Notes: generated by a model not told the origin, from the sequence alone. DNA of 64,000 bases from Augochlora pura (GCF_028453695.1 NC_135780.1:8680001-8744000); one strand, 5' to 3'. Counted from the stretch's first letter, positions 41,127 through 54,878 are shown. A program made the numbers and translations.

Positions 41127-44100
41127 ATGAACGTGATACAAACAGACAAACCATTTCAACCACCGAAAGCGAGACCGATGAACCAAACTAGAGCTCGCGA
41201 GCAAGCATTTGCCGTACCTTTCCCAGCAGAATATCGTGCGTAGTGATTTCTCTCGACATCTTCAAATTTAGTATCGTCTGCATATGCGCGCAAAACTGTC
41301 TTTGCTTACGATCATTAAATTTTGCATATCGTATTTTCGTCTAGAATCGAGATTAAATGCGAACAATAGACCAGCAACAAATTGGAGATCAGCGAGTTCG
41401 AATTACTCGAGAAGCTCGAATCGCGGTCGAAATTTAGGCAGAGTACGAGACTCAACATCGTCTTTCTTAGTCAGCAGCTCGCGTAACTATGCTTCAAAGT
41501 AAATAATCTGTCTAGTTAAGCAACTAAAAGATCTGAAATTTGTCGAGTAATGTATTTGATTCTGTGTCGGTTATACCCGGTTTCGATAGGTCAGGCAAAA
41601 GCACAAAAACCACCCCAGCAATTGGTTCAAGCACGAATGAATCCGGCGGCGTGATTCTCGGTGAGTATCTCTCTTCAATTCTCTTGGATTCTCTGGCAAA
41701 TTGAAAATACATGTATATATAGGAATACGAGAATCATTTCAGCGGTAACGAGTGGTCGAGGGGATGCGAGGACTGAAGTAGGAATGGCCGCGTTAGATAT
41801 CCGATGCCCGCATTTGATTCTCTGCCAGATCTGCGACTCCCAGACATACACGAATACCTTGACCAAATTATACGTGATCGATCCAGTCCAAGCAAGCATT
41901 ATTCTTTTACTCTAAGTGACCAGAATTCGAAAGATCGAAATTAGAGCTCTCAACGCGGTTTGCAGGTTTTAATGCCGGACACGATGTGCGAACGCGTCGC
42001 AGGCAAGAATATGCTTTACCGTTCGATTGTGGAAAAATTTCCGGAAATACAATTAACACCGATATCACGAATGCATTTTAACGACACGATCGGCTTGGAA
42101 CGGTTGCGAAACTTATGTACCGCAGAGTATTCGTCCGTGGAGCTCTTTATCAAGCACAAGTATGTTTCTGCGCGCACTTCTACGTGTGGACTTTATCGTT
42201 ACAGTATTCTCGCCATAATTGTCAAGCAGATCTCTACCGTAATTGACACTCGAAAGACTTGAAATTATAATTATTATAGTGTGAATACTGTTTGCAGGTA
42301 TTATGCGTTAGCCGCGGCCGCTGCTCTGTTAAAGTACGTTGAATTTTCCCAGCTTATTATTTACTCACCGAGATCGATGCGAATTGAATTTCAAGGGTCA
42401 CCAAATACTACCAGTATAGGTAAGTTCAAAGAGGCATTGGCGAGACAGACAGTTATTTTAATTGTTTCTCGATAAATGATAGATCTGGAAAGCGCGCGAA
42501 GCTTGGAATTGGTTCAGTCGCAATCCGGTCAACGGAATGTTAGTTTGCTAGGAATTCTTGATCGTTGTTCGACGCCGATGGGTAGAAAACTATTGCGCGC
42601 CAACATCTTGCAACCTCTATGCGAAGAGCGCGCAATAGTTAATCGACAATCTTCGATCGCCGAGCTGGTATCGAATCGCTCGTTACGAATTATTCTTCAG
42701 GTAGTGTAATTTATTGACTGTTTAGCCAATTCAAAAGTCCGTTCCAGCTGATGCGTATTTCTTTCATTGCTCTACAGCCGCTTATACGCCGACTTTACGG
42801 CGCGGATAGACTGGCGGGTTTATCGACGACGCCCATTTCTCATGAAAATAGTGTGCAATGTGCTGAACAAAATTTAAACTATGTGCTTCTTTTGAAAAAC
42901 ATGTTGGACACTGTTCCGGAGCTTAAAAAGACTCTCGAAGATGCTCAGACAGATCTTCTACGACAGATCCGAAAGGTTTCTGTCCGCTTTCTACTCAAAC
43001 TCAAACTTTCGAAAACTTTTTGAACCTTACTCAATTTCTTAGAGATTGGAGAATCCTCGATTTCGGCTAATGAGGGAACGGATCCTCGAAACGATACATC
43101 CGGACGCGAGGTTCGTGGTAGGATACACATCGTCGAACATGCAACGTTGCTTTGCCATCAAGGCAGGAATCAATGATTTATTGGATGTAGCTCGACGAAC
43201 GTACTGCGAGTTGATCGATGATATGAAATGTGGGTTCAACGATCAAGTAGACAAACTATTAAAATTCTCCGGAAATATGGTCTTTGCAACATGAAAATCA
43301 TTTTCTGCACTTACTAATTTATTCATCTCATTTCCATGTCTTGGCAGCCATGGTGGAAAATTTGGCGTCGAAATTCAAATTACCTCTATCCCTGGGATGT
43401 AACGGGACCCAGGGATATCACATCCAAGCAGTTCTACTGCGAAACTCGAATGTGGAAACATGGAAACTTCCAACCGAATTTATCGAGGTTTGTGCACAAT
43501 TTCTTTGATCCGATTACCTATACCTTTTCACTTTGATCTTACATTCACAATTGGTCAACACGTTTAAAATTAGGTACGGAAAAGCAGGCGTGTTTACACG
43601 ATGACTACAACCGCACTCGCAACATTGAGTCAGCAGTGCAAGATCGCTTCCGAAGAATTGCATTTAATGAGCAACGTGTAAGTATTTAAGTACTCGTCTC
43701 GTTGCGCGTCGTTGAGCGCATTGGTTGGAAACACCAATACCTTTATTTATACCTATACGTATATGTACTATACCAATGACAGGCTGCTCTGCGACTTGCT
43801 ACAAAGTATTCGGGAATATATTGATTGCCTGTTTCAATTGAATGACGATGTGGCAGAGTTGGATGTAATAAGTTCTCTCGCTCAAACGAGTTCTCTTCAT
43901 GCTTATGTCAGGCCAACGTTTGGATCCGAGCTGGAATTACTCGATTCCAGACATCCAGTTTTGGAAACTTTTGGTACTGACGATCCTGTACCAAATAACA
44001 TTGTATGCTTCCGATTTAATTTCAACTTTTTCACTCTACAGAATTTTATAATAATGAATTTGTGTCTGTTTTCTGTCTCAGAGTGCATCGATACCTTGGA

Positions 44101-46325
44101 ATTTTCATATAATTTCCGGACCAAACATGAGCGGCAAGTCGACCTATCTCAAGCAAATCGTTTTATTGCATATAATGGCACAGATTGGTTGCTTCGTGCC
44201 AGCAAAGAAAGCAACTTTTCGTCTAACAAATCTAATATTCTGCAAAATAGCTGTTCGCGACGATATAGAATGCAATGCTTCAACGTTTGTTCTCGAAGTA
44301 GGTCCAAATTTATTCGCGCTACATTTATTCTTTATGTTTTTGTTTCTTTCTTTCGTTTCAATTTATGTTTTAGATGAAAGAGGCACAATACATGTTAAGA
44401 TTGGTCACATCAACCTCTTTAGTTGTTTGGGATGAACTATGCAAGGGAACTGCGATTGAAGAAGGTGTTTCGATCGCGTGGGCTATATGCGAATGGCTTT
44501 TACACACTACAGCTTTCGTTTTTGTTGCAACACATTTTTCTTACTTAACTAGACTAGCAGTCTTGTACTGCAATGTAACCAAGTAAGTCACTTTATGAAG
44601 CTAATTTCATAATTTATACTCTTATATTATCCACACGTACACGGAACGTGTCCATTCAGTACTTTCAAAAAGACCCTTCAAACGTATATGTCATGAAATC
44701 TGATAATTGGAAAATAAAGAAAATATTCTATATCTATTTATGTCATGCAAAATTCATTATTGGAAAGCTGGAGAACAATTTATGCGTGCCGCGTTTATCG
44801 TAAAATACAATGTAAAATCTAATTAAATTAAAATAATCAATTTTTTCAAGACGATAGCAACATCTCTTATGATAAAATTTTGAAGCTTCGTCCAGGGGTC
44901 TGTACAGCGCCAAATCATGTAGCGGCAAAACGTTCAAACTATTAGCTAAAATCAACTGTTGATAATTTTGTCTACGTGTTTGAGGGTTTTGCCGCTACAT
45001 GAATTGGCTCTGATTTTAAATTTTAACCCACGTTTTAATTTCATTCAATTTCATTGCTTTACTTTAAAATACAATTTATGAAGAACTGAATATTAATATT
45101 AAACTGAATACTATCCAAATCTATTAAGGAATATTTTATCTATTCGATGCTAAACGAACACGTTACGTAAATAAAATATACGTACATCGGGCTATCGATT
45201 ACGAATTACCAGATTCGTTTTGAACTGTTTTAGCCACAGCTTTGAAACGATAAGAATGCAGGACTCATCACTGAACGACGAAAATTCGCACCGATACACG
45301 TATACACATCGGCTGAAATTTGGTGTGGCAACTACGAACGATTACGGCATCGTTTTAGCAGAATTGTCAGACCTACCGAAATCTGTCACAGAACAAGCGC
45401 GAAAATATGCTTCCGGAGAACAAGTGGTAAGCACGACTTGCATCCATGCTAAATACCGTGTACCAATTATCTTTTTTCCCAACAGATTGCCACTAATCAA
45501 ATTTCAATCGAAACCAATACCTGGGAACACAAGTGCTACCGTATCATCGCTAAAATGTATCAGCTTCTTAAAAAAGAGGGCGCAAATGAAAACTCCGACT
45601 ATAGAGGAATACTCGCTGATCATGTGGAACAGATAATGAATCTTCGAATTCAGGACGCTAACGAGAACAATGAACATGCGGTAAAGAGAATTGAAAAGAC
45701 GACGAATGACGCTAACCGAGTTAATACGGAAGCAACGACTAACCAATTGTACTTAAATGAGCACACGTCGACAGATACTATTGATGAAACTCGGTCTCAT
45801 GAAAATATGGTTACTAGAAAAATCGAAGTTTCTGATTCTTCGGATCGTTTATCGCTCTATAACAAATCGATCGAGAACCAAAGCGAACACTGCCAAGTTC
45901 GAAATGAATTCTCATGCGATCATAATCTCAACTTCAGCGAATGTCTTGTATCGCGCCAGACATCCTTTAATTCAGCCGGGTCCCCGCTCTTTCTTTCGTC
46001 GCCGGGCATGATTAATAATTTAAAATTTCAATCCAACAATCAATTTGAAAAAACCAACGTGTCGATTGACACGTTAGCCGACGAGACTGTTGTTTTGTCC
46101 CAACCGCTTACATCCGTTTGCTGTTCACCGTTAGTGCACATACCAATATCATCTACGTCCAAATTGTCGAATTCGAATCTACACGAATATTGTTTGTCTG
46201 ATTTAGACTTCGATCTTGATGTAGACTTATGCGAAAGATCTCAAGCCTCTATTTCTTTTAACGTGCCATATTTTGAATCGGACGGATCAATCGAGGCAGA
46301 TCAGCCGATCTTACGATCTAGTTAA
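41127..46325 (+). CDS. Msh4: MutS protein homologue 4 (meiotic recombination)
   Basis: MSH4 pairs with MSH5 to stabilise meiotic recombination intermediates and promote crossovers; it does not act in mismatch repair. Exons: 41127-41235, 41345-41498, 41590-41660, 41743-41891, 41966-42159, 42298-42419, 42483-42700, 42778-42975, 43043-43229, 43348-43487, 43574-43677, 43783-44002, 44082-44297, 44374-44582, 45234-45426, 45486-46325. Phases agree, giving about 1107 residues, longer than the roughly 936 of human MSH4. The Ser/Arg-rich N terminus is followed by [16 protein letters not shown], the connector and lever regions ([28 protein letters not shown]), and the ATPase: Walker [10 protein letters not shown] (635-643), STF signature ([11 protein letters not shown]) and VATHF. 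The Walker B region reads [11 protein letters not shown] where other MutS proteins have a DELGRGT form. The last ~235 residues are an unfamiliar acidic tail. One intron uses a GC donor (41892). Confidence 0.92.
44905..45012. ncRNA. Long near-perfect hairpin in an MSH4 intron (candidate pre-miRNA)
   Basis: The 35-nt arms 44905-44939 and 44978-45012 pair with only three mismatches (A-A, C-U, G-G) and one G-U wobble. The inner core, with ATGTAGCGGCAAAAC on one arm and its complement on the other, is perfect. The intervening 38 nt can form a further small stem (AAAATCAA with TTGATAATTTT). The size of about 108 nt and the intronic position (44583-45233) fit an insect pre-miRNA. No known miRNA was recognised. 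An inverted-repeat transposon remnant is the main alternative. Confidence 0.45.
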
Positions 46326-47065
46326 ACTATTTTGATTTTTTATTCAAAATTATTCTTTCTATGCGTATTAAATAAATTTAATTATATCATATCGTCAGGT
46401 TTGATTCAAATCTTATTCTTCATTCTGGGTCTTCTTACTCAAGTGGAACTGATGATCACAGAATAAAGACAAAAGCTTTGCTGATAGCAGATTCCATCCT
46501 TAAATCATATTGATCATATGGATCATTGTATATGGTTTAAGATGGCATCTACCCTTATCATGTACTACATACCATGACTGCATATGTACAGTAATACCTC
46601 AGGTTTTGTACGATTTTCATATTTCCCATAGCTTTTCTAAGCATCCCCACCATTTTACTGCGCATCCAATCCGTAGTGGACTCTGTCTCACAATTTGTAC
46701 TCCTATTCTCGATAATAAAGCTAACAGTAGGACCTTCTAACCAGTTCGCTTTACCAAAACATCGTCGCTACCAGCGCCAACCGTCAACAACCACCATCTT
46801 GAGCTACCTCTACCGTTTCGACGAAATTTAATATGTACAATCTTTTATAGTGTTTAACCTCTTGCTCCATAGGAGTTAGGTTAAGTTTACTAAAGTAAAA
46901 CCAAACTATGCACGTATCGATACAGTATAAAATATTCGAATCATGCCAAAAGTTTCTTCGGCAACATAAAATAGAACAGTTGAAAAATGTTTCTAATGAG
47001 TAAGAATTAATCATTGCTCTTGTCGTGGCAATCTACGTAATTTCTGGGTGACAATTGGTGAAAAG
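46326..47065. other. MSH4 3' flank and ZNF236-like promoter / 5' UTR
   Basis: AATAAA at 46371-46376 closely follows the MSH4 stop and is a good poly(A) signal. The remaining 690 bp precede the first ATG of the zinc finger gene and must hold its promoter and leader. Nothing else was recognised. Confidence 0.6.
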
Positions 47066-50000
47066 ATGTTGACGCGACACACAATAATCGCAGAATCTAA
47101 TCCGACCGCAACAGTGCCAATAAATATTGTTGCCACCGAAGATGGTCGAACGTTATTAGCAATGACAGGTAAAAAGTTGTGTTGATAATACTCAAGTATT
47201 TGCAAGTGAATCTGTGAATGTTAATTTTTACAGAAGACAAAGATGGTCTATTGGAAGTCATCGCGACTCCGGTTACGCTTATTGGACATAATGGTACATC
47301 CATGTCATTGATGGATGTAAAAAATCTTAATAGTTGTTTGATATTACAACCAGTATGTTTATATTCTGTCTTTTTGCAGTACTTTTATAGAGAAGTATCA
47401 TAGTTTCTAATATAAAGATATTTTTCAGTCTCCTTTTCAAATTAATTTGGACAATGGCGAGAGTTCAGAAATTGAACGATCCAAGCAAATTCTTCAAGTT
47501 GACTCTGATGTTCCCCAACGAATTAAAACCAGAGTAGATTTAGGTACAATGCATCATTTTCTTGATAACGAATCCTTAGAACAAGAAAAGAGCAACAAAA
47601 TTTCTAAAGAGAAATCAACAGCCATGATTACAAAACCAAATAGTCCTGGACGGCCCAAAAAGAACAGTGCTATTTCATTGAAAGTAATTTGATATTTATG
47701 TTACATGTGATTCTTTATTCATTTTAGTTATGTCTCATAGTTTATCATACTGTATTTATGTAGAGTCAGAGAAAAAGATTTTAGTAACAAACCCAGTTGT
47801 TTAATTTTAGGGGAAAGAAAGTTTAAGATGTGACATATGCCAGCAAGAATTTACCAAACAAGCTCCATATAGAAAGCACATGGAGAATCATGCAGAAGAA
47901 AAGCCACACCGTTGTCCAAAATGTTCAGCATCTTTCAATGTACCGGTAATGAAAAGTACTTTTTCATCTTGGATAAACTCTTTAATAGACATAAATTACA
48001 ATTATTGAGATAACTCGGCATTTCATTCTTTCAGACCAACTTTACGCTTCATATGGCTACACATAATTCTGGTGATCCAAAATGCCCAGAATGTGGAAAA
48101 AAGTTTACAAGAATGGCCAGCTTAAAATCTCACATGTTGTTACACGAGAAGGAAGAAAATTTATTCTGTACAGAATGCGAAGACGTTTTTTTGACTAAAG
48201 TGAGTTTTACGCGAAAAGTGTAAAACCCTGAAAGTATTCTTCTTAATAACAGGCTATCTATTATTATCACAGACTCAATTAGATGCACATTTAAAACTTC
48301 ATGGAGAAAAATGGACAACAGAAGAAGCCAGGAAATGTAAACTGTGCAATAAGCAGTTCAGACAACCGGCACTATATCGACTTCATATTCGTGAACATTA
48401 CAGAGTAAGGTGCAACTGACGTTTCAATTAATCTATATCTTTTAACATGTTATTATCTTGTAGTTACAGACAAAGGTAGTAAAGCAGACAAAAAGAGGGG
48501 CAAAACATAAAACAATGTACAAATGTACAATATGCTTAAAGTCGTTCCAAAAGCCAAGCCAATTGATGCGTCACATTCGAGTGCATACTGGTGAAAAACC
48601 TTTCAAGGTAAATTAATTTCATTACCGACCTACGCAATCTATTCGCACTAGTTTGCAATGGTTGGATTCGGTTAGGATCTCCGTTTGACTCGATTTTTAT
48701 TGAATTCCTCAGTGTACGGTGTGCGGCCGTGCATTCACGCAAAAAGGTTCTTTACAAATTCATACGTGGCAGCACAACGGTATACGACCACATGCCTGCG
48801 AACTCTGTGACGCCAGGTTTAGTCAAAAAGGTAACATGCATGCGTCGTCGATATCAAAACGAAATTCAAATGAAATGTATTTGTTCGATAATTGCACGTC
48901 ATTTCGTGTTTACTTGCAGGCAATTTAAATGTTCATATAATGAGAGTTCATAACGTACCAGAGGAAGAGCCTATATACAGGTGCAACTATTGTTCCTGCG
49001 TCTTTAAAAAACTTGGCAGTTTAAATGGCCACATGAAGCGTATGCATACAGGAGTGAACGAGGTAACGCGGTAATAATAAAAGCACGAATTTACTTGAGC
49101 ATACCAAAAAATGTGAATGCGTTCATAAAGCGATTTGATACACGAAATACATACAACTTTCAGGACAGTGCTACCATTAGAATTTCCGAAACAACGGACA
49201 CCATGGAATCGGACATTCGAGCAACTGTGAACAACGTTATAACACAATTGGCATCTCTGGAATCGAATACAGACGAAGTTGGAAAACCTGATAATTCTGG
49301 AGAGAATGGATCATTATCAAATGTCCCTACTAAAAAAGATATTCTGCAACAAGCCCTGAAAAATAGCGGATTACCTAGCAAAAACAAAACTTTTTACGAC
49401 AGTTCATCGGAAACGAAAAAGTTGGATGCACGCACAAATTTTGTCACCTTACTGGACAGGGCACCGGATAATGGTACTAGGTAATCCAGTCTAGAATATT
49501 CACAAAGGATATTAAGTGTGCGTTTATACTTACTGTTCGCAGTTTGGTTTTCTTCTCAATTCGCATCACCTCGGGATCTATTTCATTCATTCTTTTATCT
49601 GCATTAATATTTTCGTTATTGTAGAAAATACTTGACAATAAAGCAACGGTGTGTAGGAAATGTAAGATGGTACGCATGTACCTTTTGCCATAAAGAATTT
49701 AAAAAACCATCAGATTTGATACGACACCTACGAGTGCATACGCAGGAAAAACCATTCAAGGTACGAGGTCAAATAACAAATATTTTAGTGTTATTCACGT
49801 ATTTTTGTATTTGTAGTGCACGCACTGTTATCGTTCGTTCGCTTTGAAATCTACCATGATAGCGCATGAACGTACACATGCAGGTACCAAGAGATACGCT
49901 TGCAGTACTTGCGATAAAACGTTCACGTGCCACAGTAGCTTGATAATTCATACAAGGTGAGTTCGTTACGTTTTACTTTATAAAAAAAATGATCTAAATA

Positions 50001-53000
50001 TCGGCGTTTTGTCACAGATCCCATGGGAACTCAGATGACTATTTTAGTATATCGATTGATAATGATAACAGTATTGGTATCGATCACAATCACGGTAAAG
50101 ATAATGCTGATATTGATGCAACACACAATGTTATCGTTCGTCCCAATGATCGATCGAAAATAAATGCAAGCAATAAGCCAAAAATGTCTCCAAAAACGGA
50201 GAACTTCGCGTCTCAAGTGGTTTTGCAGGAGCCATTAGTAATCAGTGACTCCGGAAACAAGATATGCGTGGTGCAGATACCTTCAAAAAGATGTGTTTAC
50301 GATGCGGCAGTCGATCCAGCTAGACCACATAAATGTTGGGTGTGTCATGCAGCATTTAGAAAAATAAGTCACTTGAAGCAACATCATCGACGACACACTG
50401 GAGAACGTCCGTACAGGTGTTCCAAGTGCGACAGGTGCATTACTTATCTCAGATGATACAGTTACTTGAAAATATCGAAGGGATATTGTTATTTTCCCGA
50501 AATATGTTCTACTTCTTTTATTTTTCTTCCTTGCATCAATTTATAACGTATTATTGATTATTCCTTACTTGCTTACTTGTTTCAGGCGATTCACGTCAAA
50601 CAGTGTTTTGAAATCGCATTTACACACGCACGAAGACTCCAGACCTTATGGGTGCTCCATTTGTACCGCAAAATTCTCTACACAGAGTAGCATGAAAAGA
50701 CATTTGGTTACTCATAGTAATAAACGACCCTTCATGTGTCCTTATTGTCAAAAAACATTCAAGACTTATGTTAATTGCCGTAAACATATGAAAATACATA
50801 AACACGAATTAGCTCAACGGGTACGGTGTGTTTATTGTAACAAGCGAAAGTTTCATTGTAACCGTAATGAAATCAATTATTAACGCCAAATCACCGTTTC
50901 TGTTCCTCTTGAACGATAGCAACTGGAGCAACATAAACTCGGGTCGCAGGATGAGATTGCAAACAAATTGAATACAACGGAAAATTCTAGACAAGAGATA
51001 ACATCAGAATTTCCCTGCTGTTCTTCTCCTAATATCTCTGCTGGTGACACAAACGATACGACTGCGAGAACTGATACCGACACTGTCGTCGCAACAACTT
51101 CCACGTTTCCCGATAATCTTCCACCTACTTCGGTCGATGTATCTTTTCACCAACGAATGGAATCAAACTTTCCACAAACTTTTCCGCATCAATTTCAAGG
51201 TGTGACTGAAGCAAAAATTATCATGCGTATTTTGGGGCTTGTACCCACATATGTGTCTACATTGAACAAGGAAATTATCGGTTTTTCAGACAATATGACG
51301 GAAATAACTGTGACAAATTTAGAAAATCCGCAGATGTTGCATATTGATGAAAGCGGATCGGTTACATTACCAGTTTATTCGACTGATCAAGCTCTAACAC
51401 CGGTATGTTCTTCATTTTGTTTTTACTTCTTTCGTTGCCTAATTGCGTGCTCTGTTATTTTCGTTATATCAGAAACAACAACAAAGAAATATCAACGGAA
51501 CACGATCATTGTATTTGCGTTCTTCTTATAGGAGAGCATACAAGAAATCGAAGAAACATTGAACCAACAACTTTTCAACATTAGAATGAACCTTAGCTTG
51601 GGGAACGACCATTCAAAACATTCGTGCGATGACAGCGAATTGCAGAATATGAAACTACAACATCAGCAACCCGCATTAAATGTCATTTATACGGGTAGCA
51701 ACAATTCTAATAACGGTACCAACACTGAGCAGTCTGGAGAGCAAGTGTTCACGTCGAATCTAGATTCATTCGAAATGGATCATATTACTTTACAAGTTAG
51801 ATAGAGATATAACACAATTTTCATAATACCAATAAATAAAATTACAAGGAACATTATTAGTCAAGGAAGAAACATTTATCTTTCAGCCGGAAGCTGAAAT
51901 GACACTGGATAATATAGGCCTAGATACAAATAATTCGACTAGTATGGCAAGTATATTGCCGCAAACCGTAAAAGGAGAATTGTCGAATCAACTTGCCATT
52001 TCTGCTGTGTCGTCTGAGAATTTGACAGATGGTCACCAAGCAAATAGATATATGCAGACAGTTTTGTTAATTTCCGAGGAAAATCTTCCAGGAAAAGTAG
52101 TTACAAACAACCAATTGGAAATACGTGACGCTGAGAAGGATACGAATACAACGTTTTTAACGTAAGTAGCTACTCACTGTTAGCTTTAGAAGACGTATAC
52201 TAGCAAAAAATATGCATTTTACAGAAAAGAATTTCGGAAAATGCCCAAGCTTTCGTCAAAGGCTCAAAGAGTCTCATTACCCTCAGAAATCCCTGAGAAC
52301 GACGAAATCAACGCGAATCAATCCCCTCGAAGAGTGTCTCTATTACAGTGTCATATGTGTAGTCAACAAGGATTCACAGCAACTAAGTTGAAGGTGTGAT
52401 AAAAGCAATTCATTCACCGTGACGATCGGTTAACATGTCATTTCTGATTAAAGGAACACTTGAAGATCCATCGCGGGAAGAAGGAATATCAGTGTACGGA
52501 ATGCTCTTCGAGATTCTACACGAATGGTGGATTAAATAGGCACTCTAAGATACATATAAATAAACAGTAAGTACTTGAGCCAGGTTTAACGAAATGAAAT
52601 CATTGGTAACAATTGTTATCTTTTCACAGGCATTGGAAGTGTTCATCATGCGAAAAATATTTCACTAATAGAACGCAATTGCGATCGCACAGCAGAGTTC
52701 ACGAAAGCTTCTTGTGGAACGAGAAGGAAGTTTCAATTTTGTCGCAAATACGGGCGACGGTAGATAATGAGTCATCGTTGAATGATATTGTGATAGACTC
52801 GGATTCAACTGTGTCTGAAAGAGTTCTGCTGGATACAGTTGCGGAACGAGAAGTAATGGATCGAGTAGAAGTAAGTTATCAATACAGTCGACTAGTACTA
52901 TGATTATGTTGTCACTTCATCAAGAGACGAGAGATAATCATAGAATAAATGTAAATGTTTCAGTACATAGCAATGGAAAAAAAGGAACAAAAGGAGTATA

Positions 53001-54490
53001 CGAATAAATGTAAATTTTGTCCAAAAACATTTCGTAAACCAAGCGATCTCGTCAGGCACGTTCGCACGCATACAGGGGAACGCCCATACAAGTGTGATTA
53101 TTGCAATAAGAGTTTTGCTGTAAAGTGCACCTTGGATTCTCATACTAAGGTTCATATCGGCAAAAAGACGTTTCGTTGTCATGTGTGCAGCAGTTTGTTC
53201 GCAACCAAGGGTAGCCTGAAAGTTCATATGCGTTTGCACACCGGTAAGTCTGCAAAATATCATCTACTATTTATAATATCCATGTATTACTATAATTACA
53301 TTTAACTAATTTCGTACATAGGTTCGAAACCTTTTAAATGTCCTATCTGCGATTCGAGATTCCGAACCTCAGGTCATAGAAAAGTACACTTGTTGAAACA
53401 CGCTCGAGAGCACAAAGGTACTTTTAAGAGGAAACCGAAACATTTGAAAGTCGCTGCCATTGCAGAAGTTGCTATGGCGACTAATTTTGAAAAACCTGAC
53501 GATGCAGAGCAACAAAAGGTATGCAGCTACGGACAAGAGCAAGAACAGCGTAATAGTCACTTCGAGCAAGCGTCACAAACAACAGATACAGAATACTCAA
53601 ATTTACAAACAATTAGCGTCGAAACGACCGCTTCGTGTTTAACTGATCAAATCACCTTCGAGTCGGAAACGACTGTTCCAAACAACAATTCGATACTATC
53701 CGTAAACGAAGGTAACCAATTGGTTGCCAATTTACATTTTCTTTTGACTAACGGTCTCGTAACCATACAGACCGAAGAGTCGTTACTACCGCAGCCAACA
53801 GTAACTGATAATACTTTGCATCAGCATTCGACCGTTGCCGCTGACCCTGTCTGTACATCGATAATAAATATTTCACCAGAGATCACCAGCAACGATCAAC
53901 AGCAAGATATTGCTGTTAAAGAAACTATTCATGTGGAGAGCACATTAAAAACACAGCTATCGTCTCCGTATCAGTTACAGCCGAATAATTGTCTTTTAAC
54001 TAGTATTGCAACACCATCACAGATGGAACAATTTGGAAAGGTTGCATCCACCGAGAAATGTTTGTCTACAATAGAGAAATTCTCCACCAAAGGAAATTCA
54101 TCAAAGAAAGAGTGCGATATTTGTGGAAAAACATTTACGAAACCGTATCAGGTTGAACGGCATAAACGAATTCACACGGGTGAACGTCCATACAAGTGCG
54201 ATTTATGCATAAAGTCGTTCGCTCAAAAATCCACTTTGCAAATGCATCAGAAACACCATACGGGCGATAGACCTTATCCTTGTCCACAGTGTGAATATTC
54301 TTTCACGCAGAAAGGAAATCTTCGTACTCACATGAGTCGCGTTCATCGACTGAATGCCGTCGACTCGAAGAAAATTAAATATAATCAACAATCGTTGCAA
54401 TCGCTACAACGCAAGTTTCCTCAGAATAATCTGAGTGAGGTTAAAAGTCTGAATTTAGACGATATACCATTCATTGAGTTTCTTAAATAA
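47066..54490 (+). CDS. Zinc finger protein 236-like, 26 C2H2 fingers
   Basis: Probable nuclear DNA-binding protein. Exons: 47066-47168, 47234-47352, 47429-47683, 47811-47945, 48035-48199, 48273-48404, 48464-48607, 48713-48830, 48920-49062, 49164-49480, 49625-49760, 49817-49956, 50018-50434, 50586-50820, 50920-51402, 51532-51795, 51887-52161, 52225-52393, 52454-52566, 52630-52870, 52964-53243, 53322-54490. Phases agree and give about 1850 residues, nearly the length of human ZNF236. I count 26 C2H2 fingers in clusters: nine near the N terminus, seven in the middle, then seven, and three near the C terminus, separated by Asn/Thr/Ser-rich linkers. Several carry classic TGEKPF/TGERPY linkers. The N terminus has an AT-hook-like GRPKK. 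The start is the first ATG in the opening exon; an upstream coding exon is possible. Length, finger layout and linker pattern support ZNF236, but finger proteins are easily confused. Confidence 0.78.
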
Positions 54491-54878
54491 CGTTCCATCG
54501 TCATATGACTTTAAGAACTTAACATTTTTTTTTGTTTTTTTTTTCAATTATTGCTGTTGTTGCTGCCGTTATTATTTTTGTCCATTGAAACATCTCGTCG
54601 AAGTGACTTACGTAAAAACTTAAGTTTTCCGGAGATCAGCAATAGAGACAATAATACTCTCATCGTTCTTCTTTTACGCATGAGATAAATGTAAAGCGTC
54701 GACGATGTCGTTGTTTGATTATATTTCCATAAGAAAAAAAAAACATTAAATCAAGCACATTTTCTATGTACAGAATATACACACTGGTATTTGTATAAAA
54801 ATAAAAATAGATTTCTATTGTGTGGTGTATGCATTCGAAAATGAGGGAACCACCCTTCTTTACTAACAAAGCCAGTTG
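54491..54878. other. Short convergent 3' spacer between the zinc finger gene and TRMT44
   Basis: These 388 bp hold the 3' UTRs of two converging genes. T-rich and A-rich runs occur at 54520-54545 and 54735-54748. The two transcripts probably overlap or nearly touch. Nothing else was seen. Confidence 0.55.
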
